A DNA stretch of 64,000 nt from positions 1-64,000 of the forward strand of contig NZ_JADMJL010000061.1 of the NCBI RefSeq assembly GCF_018780585.1, read 5' to 3'. Below are positions 42,929 to 50,938 of this stretch, in pieces. Every line of letters begins with the position of its first letter. The first letter of the stretch is position 1. Source of the DNA: Methyloversatilis discipulorum. GTDB lineage: Bacteria > Pseudomonadota > Gammaproteobacteria > Burkholderiales > Rhodocyclaceae. The translations under genes were made by a program, and so were the position numbers. The notes under the pieces were generated by a model that did not search any database, was not told where the DNA came from, and was given only the letters and a program-made list of their open reading frames with translations.

Positions 42929-43732
42929 CTACCAGTACTTCTCGAACAGCATGCTGCCCGGACTGTTGCGCCGGCAGGGCGTGAAGCCGCGCTCGGCCAG
43001 CAGTGCGCGCATTTCGGTGGTGAATTCCGGGTTGCCGCACACCATGATGCGGCTGTCGGCCGGCTCCAGCGTGCGCCCGACGTGCGCCTGCAGTGCGCCG
43101 TCCGAGATCAGCTGCGGGATGCGGCCGGTCAAGGCGCTGACACCTGCTTCGCGCGTGACGATGGGCACATAGCTCAGCCGGCCGTGCGACACCGCGGCCG
43201 GGGCTTCGATCTCGTCACGGTAGGCCAGTTCGTCCGCGTGGCGCGCGCTGTGTACCAGCACCACGCGCGCGTAGCGGTCGAGCGCGCCGGGCGTGCGCAG
43301 CAGCGAAACGTAGGGGCCGAGTCCGGTGCCGGTCGCCAGCATCCACAGCGTGTCGCCGGGCGCCAGCTGGCTGTCGAGGAAGAAGCCGAATACCGCCTGC
43401 TCCAGCAGCACGGTGTCGCCCTCGCGCAGTGCGGCCAGCTGCGAGGTGAAGGCACCGCCCGGAATCAGCACCAGCAGGAATTCCAGTTCGCTGTCGGTGG
43501 TCGCCGATACGATGGAGTAAGGACGCCAGACCGCGGCCTCCGGCGTGTCGACCGGCAGCCCGAGGCGGGCGTAGTGGCCCGGCTGGAAGAGGTAGTCGGC
43601 CGGCCGCTCGATGCGGATCGACCACAGGACAGGTGTCCAGCGCCGGATCGCACTGATGCGCTGGGCGGTCGAGCGCGGCACGCGTGGCGCGGGTTTCGCC
43701 AGTGCCAGGGCTGCAGCGTCGGTTTCAGCCAT
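42929..43732 (-). CDS. fpr: ferredoxin/flavodoxin-NADP+ reductase (Fpr)
   Basis: The 267-residue flavoenzyme has an FAD domain with WRPYSIVSA (RxYS motif, about 70) and an NADP domain with MLATGTGLGPYVSLL, VHSARHADELAYRDEIE and MVCGNPEFTTEM. It ends in the FEKYW aromatic tail of bacterial type I Fpr. It would exchange electrons between NADPH and ferredoxin or flavodoxin. GGAGAG precedes the ATG. It is convergent with the glycosylase gene (seven bases) and unrelated to the FprA-type enzyme at 32427. Confidence 0.93.
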   Translation of the reverse strand: MAETDAAALALAKPAPRVPRSTAQRISAIRRWTPVLWSIRIERPADYLFQPGHYARLGLPVDTPEAAVWRPYSIVSATTDSELEFLLVLIPGGAFTSQLAALREGDTVLLEQAVFGFFLDSQLAPGDTLWMLATGTGLGPYVSLLRTPGALDRYARVVLVHSARHADELAYRDEIEAPAAVSHGRLSYVPIVTREAGVSALTGRIPQLISDGALQAHVGRTLEPADSRIMVCGNPEFTTEMRALLAERGFTPCRRNSPGSMLFEKYW

Positions 43733-43996
43733 GTCGCTCTCCTTCGTTGCCGTACAGGGCAGACATCCATCGTGACAGCATGGACCGGCGGTGGTTCGCG
43801 CAATCCTTGTCGCAGCGCAAGGCGGCGCGAAAGCCGGCCCTCCAGACTGTCGGAAGCCCGTCCGTAGCCGACACCTGTTTCGCCCCCGTCTGTCGTGTCT
43901 CGCTGGCGCGAGGCGGCCCGGGGCGCGGTCGGTGGATGCGAACAGCCTTCAGCGCCGGTTGCCAGCGGCGCTGACGCACCGGCAAGGAGAATCGTC

Positions 43997-44386
43997 TTGA
44001 GCGCCCGTCACCGCCAGTTGCCCCTCGTCTACGCCTGCTCCGGCTGTTCCAGCGCTGCGCAGATGGCCAATCACATCGCCGTGAAGCTGGACCGCAGTGA
44101 GCGGGCCGAGATGTCCTGCATCGCCGGCGTCGGCGGCAACGTCGATCACCTGGTGCGCATTGCCCGCTCCGGTCGCCCCATTCTCGCGCTCGACGGTTGC
44201 CCGCTGGAATGCGTGCGCAGCAGCCTGGCGCAGCGCGACGTCGTGCCGACCCGCCACCTGCTGCTGCACGAGCACGGCGTGCGCAAGCGACAGCACGGCG
44301 AGTTCGACGCCGACGAGGCGGAGCGGCTGTTCGAACTGGCTGCCGGCATCGCCGCCGAACTGACGCCGGACGACCTGGCCGGCTGA
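43997..44386 (+). CDS. DGC-domain (zinc-binding cysteine) protein
   Basis: With a TTG start at 43997 (AAGGAGA six bases before) the protein has 129 residues. It shows the DGC domain: LVYACSGCSSAAQMANHIAVKLDR, EMSCIAGVGGNV, and ILALDGCPLECVRSSLAQRDV, then HLLLHEHGVRKR. The conserved Cys pairs and the DGC motif suggest metal binding, and function is unknown in the family. The TTG is chosen because no ATG or GTG with a ribosome site is near. Confidence 0.85.
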   Translation: MSARHRQLPLVYACSGCSSAAQMANHIAVKLDRSERAEMSCIAGVGGNVDHLVRIARSGRPILALDGCPLECVRSSLAQRDVVPTRHLLLHEHGVRKRQHGEFDADEAERLFELAAGIAAELTPDDLAG

Positions 44387-44398
44387 CCGCGCGCAAGA

Positions 44399-44412
44399 CT
44401 GATCCGGATCAA
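44399..44412 (+). promoter_or_regulatory. FNR/Anr-like box
   Basis: CTGATCCGGATCAA at 44399-44412 differs at one position from the FNR consensus TTGATNNNNATCAA. It lies 58 bases before the PEP-CTERM gene start and after the DGC gene stop, a place where it could act on the former. A TTGACT, at 44433-44438, may be a -35 element. Oxygen control is only suggested. Confidence 0.4.
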
Positions 44413-44470
44413 CGCAACGTCGTCGGCGCCTGCTTGACTGAAAGTTCAGACAACAAAGAGGAGAGAGCAG

Positions 44471-45190
44471 ATGAAACTCGGTGGATTGCGGGCAATGCAG
44501 CGCGCGTGTGCGGCTGTCGCGACGGTGGCGGCGATGCTGGCAACGGTGCCGGCCGAGGCGGTGACGCGGCTCAGTTTCTCCGGCGTCGTGGACAGCCTCA
44601 GCGCGGGCTATGCGATACCCGGCATCGATGTCGGTGACGCGATCACAGGCTCGCTGCTGTATGACCCGACGGTCGCCGACGGCCAGCCGCTGAACTGGAT
44701 CGGCTACTACCCGGGAGCGATTTCCGGCTTCAGCGCGACGATAGGCGCGCTGAGCTTCACCCAGTACACGGCGCAGTCGCCGAACAGCGAGATCGACGTG
44801 ATCAACGACGACTTCTCCGCGGGGCTGTATCGCGACAGCCTCTACTTCCGCGTGGCGGTGGCGGAAGCTGCGACCCCAGATGTGGTGCGTTTCCTGCAAC
44901 TGAGCTTCTCGGTGGCCGGTACGACGCAGCCCGGCGTGCTGGTCGATGACAGCATTCCGGCCGACTTCGACCCCCTGGCGTTCTCGCTGCGACGCGGGTT
45001 CATAACGGTGCTGCCACCCGGTGTGAGCCAGGGCAGCAACTTCGCGCTGAATTCGGTCGCGGTGGCGCCAGTGCCCGAGCCGCGCATGTCGCTGCTGATG
45101 CTGGCCGGGCTGTCGCTGCTGTGGCTGGGCGCCGGCCTGCACGAGCGCCGCCGGAGGCCGGCCGCGTCGTCGCCGACGCGGCCCGGCTGA
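44471..45190 (+). CDS. PEP-CTERM-sorted exported protein
   Basis: The 239-residue protein has a signal peptide (about 1-31, AATVATVAAMLATVPAEA region), a beta-rich secreted domain with GVVDSLSAGYAIPGIDVGD and GSLLYDPTVADGQP, and a C-terminal PEP-CTERM tail. The tail is VPEP (about 206), a hydrophobic helix (SLLMLAGLSLLWLGAGL) and HERRRR. The tail is the target of exosortase, found in betaproteobacteria that make exopolysaccharide; no exosortase gene is in the window. GAGGAGAGAG precedes the ATG. It ends one base from the convergent DUF945 gene. Confidence 0.88.
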   Translation: MKLGGLRAMQRACAAVATVAAMLATVPAEAVTRLSFSGVVDSLSAGYAIPGIDVGDAITGSLLYDPTVADGQPLNWIGYYPGAISGFSATIGALSFTQYTAQSPNSEIDVINDDFSAGLYRDSLYFRVAVAEAATPDVVRFLQLSFSVAGTTQPGVLVDDSIPADFDPLAFSLRRGFITVLPPGVSQGSNFALNSVAVAPVPEPRMSLLMLAGLSLLWLGAGLHERRRRPAASSPTRPG

Positions 45191-45191
45191 C

Positions 45192-46664
45192 TTACTCGGC
45201 CAGTGCCGACGGTGCCGGCTGCGCCATCGCGGCCGGGTTGAAGGGCAGGCCGTTCACCGTGAGCTGGCCCTTGCTGAAGGCGATCTTGGCCGACAGCTGG
45301 CCGTCGGCGCGCGTAACGTAGCCCTGGCTGGTCAACGGCTGCAGCGTCTGTTCGAACTGGGCGTCGGCCATGGTCGCAAGCTCGTCCGGATCGGCCTCGT
45401 CGCCGACCACGGCCAGCAGGCCGGCCTTGTTGCGTTCGACCATCATGCTGCGTACCAGTGCCTCCGGCAGCGATACGGCGCCGCTGGCATCGACCTTGCC
45501 GATCAGACCCAGCGGATTGGCCAGCTCATCCGGCGTGATGCCCGGTAGCGATACCTTCGCGCTGAGCGAGGTCGGGCCTTGCGGCGTGTTGAAGGCCAGG
45601 CGGTCGATGGCCACGACTGGAGCATGGCCCAGCAGTTCGATTGCCGGCCCCATCAGCTGCCCCATCTGCGCCTGCATCGCCTCCGGATTCGTCATCAGCG
45701 CGGGATCGGCCGACATCGTCATGAAGCTGCGATACAGCCGCGAGGTCGTGCGCGCGTGCAGGTGACGCAGCGAGAAGTCGTAGTGCGCCGGGCCGTAGCC
45801 CGTGCCGGCCACTTCGAATTTCTCGGCGCCGATGCGGGCCACCAGATCGACAAAGTCGCCGTCCTTCGGGATGTCGACCTCGTACACCAGCTTGGCCAGT
45901 TCCACCTTGGGCAGTGCCGCGCTGCCGGAGCGATCGTGGAAGCTGATGGCGTCCACGGTGAAGCGTTGCGAGCCGGCGTAGAGCAGCGGGTCGTCGTCGA
46001 ACAGCCGCGTCTGGTCGCCGCTGAAGGCGAGGCCGGTCATCGCCATGCGCGAACCGGCGGCGTCGGTCACTTCCAGCTTCGGTGCAGCGCCACTCATCGT
46101 GTACTGCGTCATGCCTTCGGCGAAGTCGATGCGGGCCGTGATGCCGTCCCAGCTCACGCGCATCGCGTCGTCGTCGTCCTCCGCCGGCACCTCGAACACG
46201 AAGGCCGGGCTGGACAGTTCGCTGCGGCCGCCACCGGCGAAGTGGTAGACGGTGCGGATGTCGAGCGGCTTGCGGTCGCCGAACACCTTGCGCACCATTT
46301 CGAGCGCCTCGCCTTCGAGCACCAGTTCCGACTGTGCGGCGCCGGCGTCGAACTCGGCGCCGCCTATCCACGGACCGTGGCGGATGTCGGTGCGCACGGT
46401 CAGACGTATCGGTTCGATGGCTTCTTCACCGGCGGCCTGCAGCGCGCGCGCAGTGTCGCCCATCAGTTCGATGGTGACGGTTTCGGTCGAGGAGAACACG
46501 CCACGCTGGTAGTCGCGCTTTACCAGCTTCACGTTCGGGATGCCTTCGGTCTGCTTGGCCTGGGCATTGTGCGAGTTCTCGATGCGCTGGCCCAGATACC
46601 AGGCGCCGCCGGTGTAGGCGATGAGCGGAAGGGCGATGACGGCGAGCGCGGCGGCTTTCTTCAT
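45192..46664 (-). CDS. YdgA-like protein (DUF945)
   Basis: The 490-residue protein has an N-terminal signal or anchor (AALAVIALPLIAYTGGAWYLGQRIE), then a long DUF945/YdgA-type domain with RDYQRGVFSSTETVTIEL. The body has repeated beta motifs, and a C-terminal segment reads SAKIAFSKGQLTVNGLPFNP, typical of the family. Members are periplasmic or inner-membrane proteins of uncertain function, loosely AsmA-like. The ATG at 46664 is chosen for the signal sequence; frame extends upstream to 46829 through a REP element. Convergent with the PEP-CTERM gene. Confidence 0.88.
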   Translation of the reverse strand: MKKAAALAVIALPLIAYTGGAWYLGQRIENSHNAQAKQTEGIPNVKLVKRDYQRGVFSSTETVTIELMGDTARALQAAGEEAIEPIRLTVRTDIRHGPWIGGAEFDAGAAQSELVLEGEALEMVRKVFGDRKPLDIRTVYHFAGGGRSELSSPAFVFEVPAEDDDDAMRVSWDGITARIDFAEGMTQYTMSGAAPKLEVTDAAGSRMAMTGLAFSGDQTRLFDDDPLLYAGSQRFTVDAISFHDRSGSAALPKVELAKLVYEVDIPKDGDFVDLVARIGAEKFEVAGTGYGPAHYDFSLRHLHARTTSRLYRSFMTMSADPALMTNPEAMQAQMGQLMGPAIELLGHAPVVAIDRLAFNTPQGPTSLSAKVSLPGITPDELANPLGLIGKVDASGAVSLPEALVRSMMVERNKAGLLAVVGDEADPDELATMADAQFEQTLQPLTSQGYVTRADGQLSAKIAFSKGQLTVNGLPFNPAAMAQPAPSALAE

Positions 46665-46804
46665 GAGGAGTCCCGTGTGGATGCGGATGGAATGTGAAGC
46701 GGGCCGCATCGTGACACGATAAGCCGGTGCCCGCTGTGACATCGCACGCGTTCGCGCCGGAATCGTCGGACCGTGGGTGAGCAGCGGCTTCGGGTCAGCC
46801 TGCC

Positions 46805-46828
46805 ATCGCGAGCAAGCTCGCTCTCTCA
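46805..46828. repeat. degenerate REP-like palindrome, type A
   Basis: ATCGCGAGCAAGCTCGCTCTC at 46805 onward matches the inverted type A element but has CTCTCTC where the head is normally CTCCCAC. It lies in the 423-base gap between DUF945 and the PQQ dehydrogenase, together with a tiny ORF and a terminator. Confidence 0.75.
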
Positions 46829-46844
46829 AGGGCCCGCCGGGAGC

Positions 46845-46961
46845 TCAGCGCGCCGATGCGGCGACGGTGCGGGTGGGGGCGTCGGTCGTGGTTTCGGGCA
46901 GGCTGGCGATCAGCAGGGCGAGGCCGAGCAGGGCGGCGGCGGTGCGGGTGCTCATGTCCAT
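46845..46961 (-). CDS. possible 38-residue signal-peptide-like ORF
   Basis: An ORF starts MDMSTRTAAALLGLALLIAS and ends in a Thr/Ala-rich tail. The first 22 residues could be a signal peptide or membrane helix, leaving only about 16 after cleavage. It lies just past the terminator of the PQQ dehydrogenase. No good ribosome site is seen, and codons are high-GC like neighbours. It may be a chance ORF or the remnant of a longer gene. Confidence 0.25.
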   Translation of the reverse strand: MDMSTRTAAALLGLALLIASLPETTTDAPTRTVAASAR

Positions 46962-46973
46962 GTGCAGAAGTAC

Positions 46974-47003
46974 AAAAAAAGACCGGCGCACGAGGCGCCG
47001 GTT
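46974..47003 (-). terminator. intrinsic terminator of the PQQ dehydrogenase gene
   Basis: ACCGGCGC and GCGCCGGT at 46982-47002 flank a short loop. Seven A residues at 46974-46980 give a U-run on the minus-strand message. It lies about 85 bases past the dehydrogenase stop. Confidence 0.75.
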
Positions 47004-47087
47004 GCGCTCACCCGGTACAGGCGAACACCATGAGGAGACGTTGCCCCGGGCTGCTGTCGCGCAGCGCCGGGTCGGCGGGTGGGGTGC

Positions 47088-48845
47088 TCAGTCCTTCATC
47101 AGCTTGAATACCCACATCGAACCGCCCTGGTTCAGATAGCTCACCTTCTTGGCGACGTCGCCGCCCCACAGCGGCACTGCGCCGCCCCAGCCGGCCGTCA
47201 CGGCGACGTACTGTTCGCCGTCCTGTTCCCAGGTGATCGGGGGGGCGACGATGCCGGTGCCGACCTGGAAGGACCACAGTTCCTTGCCGGTCTTTGCGTC
47301 GGCTGCCTTGAAGAAGCCCTCCGGCGTGCCCCAGAACACCAGGCCGCCCTTGGTCGTCATCGCGCCGCCCCACAGCGGCGCGTTGTTGGTGATTTCCCAC
47401 ACCACCTTGCCGCTCTTCGGATCGACCGCGCGCAGCGCGCCGATGTAGTCGCCACCGATGTCCTTGGCGTCGGCCGTCTTGATGGTGAAGCCGGCACCGA
47501 GGTACGCCGCACCCTTCTTGTAGGTGATGGGCTCGTTCCAGATTTCCATGCTCCACTCGTTGGCCGGCACGTAGAACAGACCGGTGTCCGGGCTGTAGGC
47601 CATGGGCATCTGGTTCTTGCCGCCGAGGAAGGACGGGGACACGTGTACCACCGAGCCCTTCTTGCCGTCCTCGCTGGCGGTCGGGTCACCCGGGCGCTTG
47701 GCCGGGTCATAGATCGGGCGGCCGTTCTCGTCCAGGCCCTTGGCCCAGTCCAGCTTCTTGACGAAGGGGAAGCCGCGCTCGAACTTGCCGGTGTTCGCGT
47801 CCAGAACGTAGAAGAAGCCGTTGCGGTCGGCCTTGGCGCCGAGGCGCTTGCCGCCGGCGTCGAAGGTGACGAATTCGTTGGTGCCGTCGTAGTCCCAGCC
47901 GTCGTTCGGCGTGCCCTGGAAGTGCCACTTGATCTGGCCGGTGGCGACGTCGATGGCCACCGTCGAGCAGGAGTAAAGGTTGTCGCCCGGGCGCAGGTGG
48001 CTGTTCCACGGTGCCGGGTTGCCGGTGCCGAAGTAGGCCAGCCCGGTCTTCGCGTCGAAGGTGCCGCCGAGCCAGGTGGCCGCGCCGCCGGTCTTCCACA
48101 GGTCACCCTGCCAGCTGGCGTTGGTGGTGCCGCTGATGCCGTTGTCGACCTTGTTGCCGGACTCGTCGAACTTGTAGCCCATGTGGCCTTCGATGGTCGG
48201 GCGCACCCACACCATCTTGCCCGTCTTCGCGTCGCGCGCCTCGACCCGGCCGATGATGCCGAATTCGCCGCCGGACACACCGGTCAGTACCAGGCCCTTG
48301 GCGATGATGGGCGCGGCCGAAGACGAGTAGCCGGCCTGGTAGTCGTCGATCTTTTCTTTCCAGACCACCTTGCCGGTGTTCTGGTCGAGCGCCACCAGCT
48401 GCGCGTCCAGCGTGGCGTAGATGACCAGGTTGTCATACACCGCGGCGCCGCGGTTGATCACGTCGCAGCAGGGCATGATGCCTTCGGGCAGACGGTGCTC
48501 GTAGGACCACAGCTTGCGGCCGGTTTTCGTATCGAGCGCGAAGATGCGCGAGTAGGACGCGGTGATGAACATCTTGCCGCCCACCACCAGCGGCTGCGCT
48601 TCCTGGCCGCGCTGCTTCTCGCCGCCGTAGGAATAGGACCAGGCCGGCACCAGGCGCTTGACGTTCTTGGTGTTGATCTTCGTCAGCGGGCTGTAGCGCT
48701 GGCCTTCCGTCCCCATGCCCCAGGACAGCACATCGCCGGTCGTGCGGGCGTCGTTCTCGATGTCGGCAGTGGTGACGCCGGCATGCACCGGGCCGCTGTG
48801 GGCGAACGCGGCGAGGATGAACAGGGCAAGGGTGGATCGCTTCAT
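47088..48845 (-). CDS. PQQ-dependent alcohol dehydrogenase, ExaF/PedH-like with lanthanide signature
   Basis: The 585-residue enzyme has a signal peptide (cleavage near residue 22, VHA-GV) and an eight-bladed quinoprotein propeller. An adjacent disulfide Cys126-Cys127 ([10 protein letters not shown]) stacks on PQQ. The catalytic Asp is D318 in GWDYDGTNE, and the second Asp of the DYD triplet (D320) is the lanthanide ligand seen in XoxF and ExaF/PedH; calcium enzymes have Ala or Ser there. Repeated TGK(x)VW motifs line the blades. It would oxidise ethanol or methanol in the periplasm, passing electrons to a cytochrome c. GGAG precedes the ATG. No partner gene is adjacent. Confidence 0.92.
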   Translation of the reverse strand: MKRSTLALFILAAFAHSGPVHAGVTTADIENDARTTGDVLSWGMGTEGQRYSPLTKINTKNVKRLVPAWSYSYGGEKQRGQEAQPLVVGGKMFITASYSRIFALDTKTGRKLWSYEHRLPEGIMPCCDVINRGAAVYDNLVIYATLDAQLVALDQNTGKVVWKEKIDDYQAGYSSSAAPIIAKGLVLTGVSGGEFGIIGRVEARDAKTGKMVWVRPTIEGHMGYKFDESGNKVDNGISGTTNASWQGDLWKTGGAATWLGGTFDAKTGLAYFGTGNPAPWNSHLRPGDNLYSCSTVAIDVATGQIKWHFQGTPNDGWDYDGTNEFVTFDAGGKRLGAKADRNGFFYVLDANTGKFERGFPFVKKLDWAKGLDENGRPIYDPAKRPGDPTASEDGKKGSVVHVSPSFLGGKNQMPMAYSPDTGLFYVPANEWSMEIWNEPITYKKGAAYLGAGFTIKTADAKDIGGDYIGALRAVDPKSGKVVWEITNNAPLWGGAMTTKGGLVFWGTPEGFFKAADAKTGKELWSFQVGTGIVAPPITWEQDGEQYVAVTAGWGGAVPLWGGDVAKKVSYLNQGGSMWVFKLMKD

Positions 48846-49155
48846 GTGTCGTCTCCGTCTGTGCGGATCGGTGTCCGCGGATGGAGCGGCAGACGCAAGG
48901 CGCGTACCAGAGCCGGGAATCCGTCCCTACCCGAATGCATATCGTGGCGGAGAGCCTTGCCGGAGGCCGGTGGACGCTGCACGGGGCAGCGCCGGGGTGC
49001 GCGCCGATGCGGAGTCCGCCGCGGACAGGAATCGAACGTGGTGACCGCTGCCGCCGTCCGGATTCCGGACTGTCGCGCGTCCATATGGATGACTGGCCGG
49101 GAACCGATTGGGCGGCCTAAACTGCGCTCATCGCGTCGTCATCGCCGGAGCCGTC
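48846..49155. other. intergenic divergent promoter region
   Basis: These 310 bases separate the PQQ dehydrogenase from a plus-strand operon, so both promoters should be here. I see no gene, REP element or clear operator; frames in it are short and lack ribosome sites. Confidence 0.4.
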
Positions 49156-49620
49156 ATGAACATCCGCCTGCCGATACTGCTGGTCACCGCCCTGACTGCG
49201 CTGTCCGCTGCCGTGGCCGCTGCGCCCGGCGGCATACCGGCCGACGCTCGCCACTGCGCACTGCAGGCGCCGCCGCCGGAGGCCGGCGCCTACGTCACCC
49301 CGGGCGGCTTCCTGCTCGCCTTTCCGCGCAACAGCGGCGTCGGTCGCGACTACACCGGCTGCCGCACGCTGTGGGTGGTGCAGGGACCGGACGACACGCC
49401 GCTGCTGATGCGGCTCTACTTCCGCGGCGGCCGGCTGGCGGTCGCCGAGGCGCAGGACGGCCGCGGTGGGCGCGAAGTGCGCAGGTGCGTGCTGCCCTCG
49501 ACCGACCGTGCCTGCGCCGGGCTGCAGGACAACCCGCTGGTCGCGCTCGATCTGCCGACCTGGCCGCGCGTCTGCACCGAACAGCCGGATCTGCCTGCAT
49601 GCGCGCAGGACCCGGAATGA
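49156..49620 (+). CDS. hypothetical secreted protein
   Basis: From ATG 49156 the protein has 154 residues. A signal peptide covers about residues 1-22 (MNIRLPILLVTALTALSAAV). Several cysteines follow, in HCALQAPP, GCRTLWVV, RRCVLPS, RACAGL, PRVCTEQP and LPACAQD, suggesting disulfides. The body includes GGFLLAFPRNSGVGRDY and LLMRLYFRGGRLAVAEAQDG. I do not recognise the family. It is the first of four genes that overlap by ATGA, and its role is probably tied to theirs. Confidence 0.65.
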   Translation: MNIRLPILLVTALTALSAAVAAAPGGIPADARHCALQAPPPEAGAYVTPGGFLLAFPRNSGVGRDYTGCRTLWVVQGPDDTPLLMRLYFRGGRLAVAEAQDGRGGREVRRCVLPSTDRACAGLQDNPLVALDLPTWPRVCTEQPDLPACAQDPE

Positions 49621-50000
49621 GGGCTGCTGCGCTGGCCCTGGCCGCACTGGTTGCCGGCACGCCCTCGGCAGCGGGCGCGGCGGACGCCGGACGTGATGTC
49701 GACGCCTTCATCGAACGTTTCCGCGCCGCCCTGCGCGCACGCGACGCGGCGGCCATTGCCGACCTGACCCGCCTGCCCTTCCTGTACGAAGGCCGCCGCC
49801 TCGACCGCGCCGCCTTCGTGCAGGTCGTGCCCACACTGTTCGATGCGCGCCTGAGCGCTTGCCTGGCGCAGGCCCGGCCGCAGGCCGAGGGCGCTGATCG
49901 CCTGCTGTACTGCGCGCCCTACACCTTCCATCTGCGCGCCGACGCCAGCGGCCGCTGGCGACTCGACGAATTCGCCGCCGACGGCGAGGACATGCCATGA
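49617..50000 (+). CDS. hypothetical secreted protein, second gene of the overlapping set
   Basis: The 127-residue protein has a signal peptide (ALALAALVAGTPSAAGA, cleavage near residue 21). A soluble domain follows with VDAFIERFRAALRARDAAAIADLTRLPFLYEGRRLDRAAFVQVVPTLF-like helices and strands, then LYCAPYTFHLRADASGRWRLDEF. This resembles the NTF2/SnoaL-like alpha-beta layout, but I would not assign a family. It begins with an ATG inside the stop of the preceding gene and ends inside the next start. Confidence 0.65.
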   Translation: MRAAALALAALVAGTPSAAGAADAGRDVDAFIERFRAALRARDAAAIADLTRLPFLYEGRRLDRAAFVQVVPTLFDARLSACLAQARPQAEGADRLLYCAPYTFHLRADASGRWRLDEFAADGEDMP

Positions 50001-50611
50001 ACTGGCAGCCGGTCTACGACGTATCCGGGCAGGGCGCCCCAGAGTTCCACGGCTACGTCCTGTTCGGTCTGGCGTTGCTCGCGGTGGCAGGAGGCTTCTG
50101 GCTGCGCGCGCGCCGGCGCGGCGAGAGGTCGGGTACCGCGCGCGTGCTTGCCCTTTTTGCGCTGCTGATCGCCGCGCTCGGTTACGGCGTCAATACCTGG
50201 GACCGCAACCGGCTGGTCGAACACATGATGGCCGGTCGCGTGCTGACGGTAGAAGGCCCGGTGTTCGCGCACGCGCAGTGGCGCGAGGACATCACCCATC
50301 CTGGGCAGGGCAGCACGCGCCGTTTCCAGAACTGGGAGCGTATCGTGGTCGGTGGCGTCACCTTCATCTGGTCGCCCGGGGCGCACCAGGCCGCCTTCAC
50401 CAACGCGCAGACACCGCCGCTGGCGCTGCGCGACGGCCTGTGGCTGCGCGTCACCTGGGTCGAGGACGCGCCGGACGAGGCGACGCAGCGGCGGATCGTG
50501 AAACTGGAAACCGCCGATCCGCCGCCCGATGCGACCCCGTGGGGCGTGCCGGCCAAGGTGCTGCCGGACGCACCCTATCCGTCGGTGCTGGTGATGCCGG
50601 GGCAGCGATGA
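49997..50611 (+). CDS. hypothetical two-helix membrane protein
   Basis: The 204-residue protein starts MNWQPVYDVSGQGAPEFHGY, followed by a first membrane helix (about 21-38), an RARRRGERSG turn and a second helix (about 48-64). A soluble tail of about 140 residues follows with VLTVEGPVFAHAQWRED, FQNWERIVVGGVTFIWSP and LRVTWVEDAPD. The tail looks beta-rich and probably faces the periplasm. No family is recognised. Overlaps both neighbours by four bases. Confidence 0.65.
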   Translation: MNWQPVYDVSGQGAPEFHGYVLFGLALLAVAGGFWLRARRRGERSGTARVLALFALLIAALGYGVNTWDRNRLVEHMMAGRVLTVEGPVFAHAQWREDITHPGQGSTRRFQNWERIVVGGVTFIWSPGAHQAAFTNAQTPPLALRDGLWLRVTWVEDAPDEATQRRIVKLETADPPPDATPWGVPAKVLPDAPYPSVLVMPGQR

Positions 50612-50856
50612 AGTCATTCCATCGTCGCAGCGCCCGACCGGCGCCGGAGCCCGCCGCCAAGGAAAGACCGGCGCCGGAGCGCCACGGCCGGGTGCGCATC
50701 GACGCGCTGCTGGTCGAGCGCGGGCTGGCGCCGTCGCGTGCTGCAGCGCAGCGCCTGATCGATGCCGGTGTCGTGCTGCTGGATGGACAGCCCGTCACGC
50801 GGTCTTCGCAAACCGTGGCGGCCGATTGCTGCATTGCACTTCGTACGGAGGACTGA
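50608..50856 (+). CDS. orphan S4-domain RNA-binding protein
   Basis: The 82-residue protein has a basic, proline-rich N-terminus (about 1-28) and an S4 domain: RVRIDALLVERGLAPSRAAAQRLIDAGVVLLDGQPVTRSSQTV. This matches the S4 domain of TlyA-type 2'-O-methyltransferases, yet the methyltransferase that should follow is absent. It is therefore S4 alone, in the manner of small S4 proteins such as YbcJ and HslR. It probably binds structured RNA. It overlaps the previous gene by four bases, so it is the end of an operon. Confidence 0.8.
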   Translation: MKSFHRRSARPAPEPAAKERPAPERHGRVRIDALLVERGLAPSRAAAQRLIDAGVVLLDGQPVTRSSQTVAADCCIALRTED

Positions 50857-50938
50857 GCGCGGTCAACTGGCGCTGCCGCTTTGCTCGCTATATATATGCG
50901 CCCGGCGTCCGCTCCGACCCGTTACCCGCACCGACATC

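Noticed and set aside
47088-48845. Assigning the PQQ enzyme as XoxF methanol dehydrogenase
   Set aside because: The DYD signature is shared, but the surrounding blades are closer to ethanol-type ExaF/PedH enzymes and no xoxG or xoxJ gene is adjacent.
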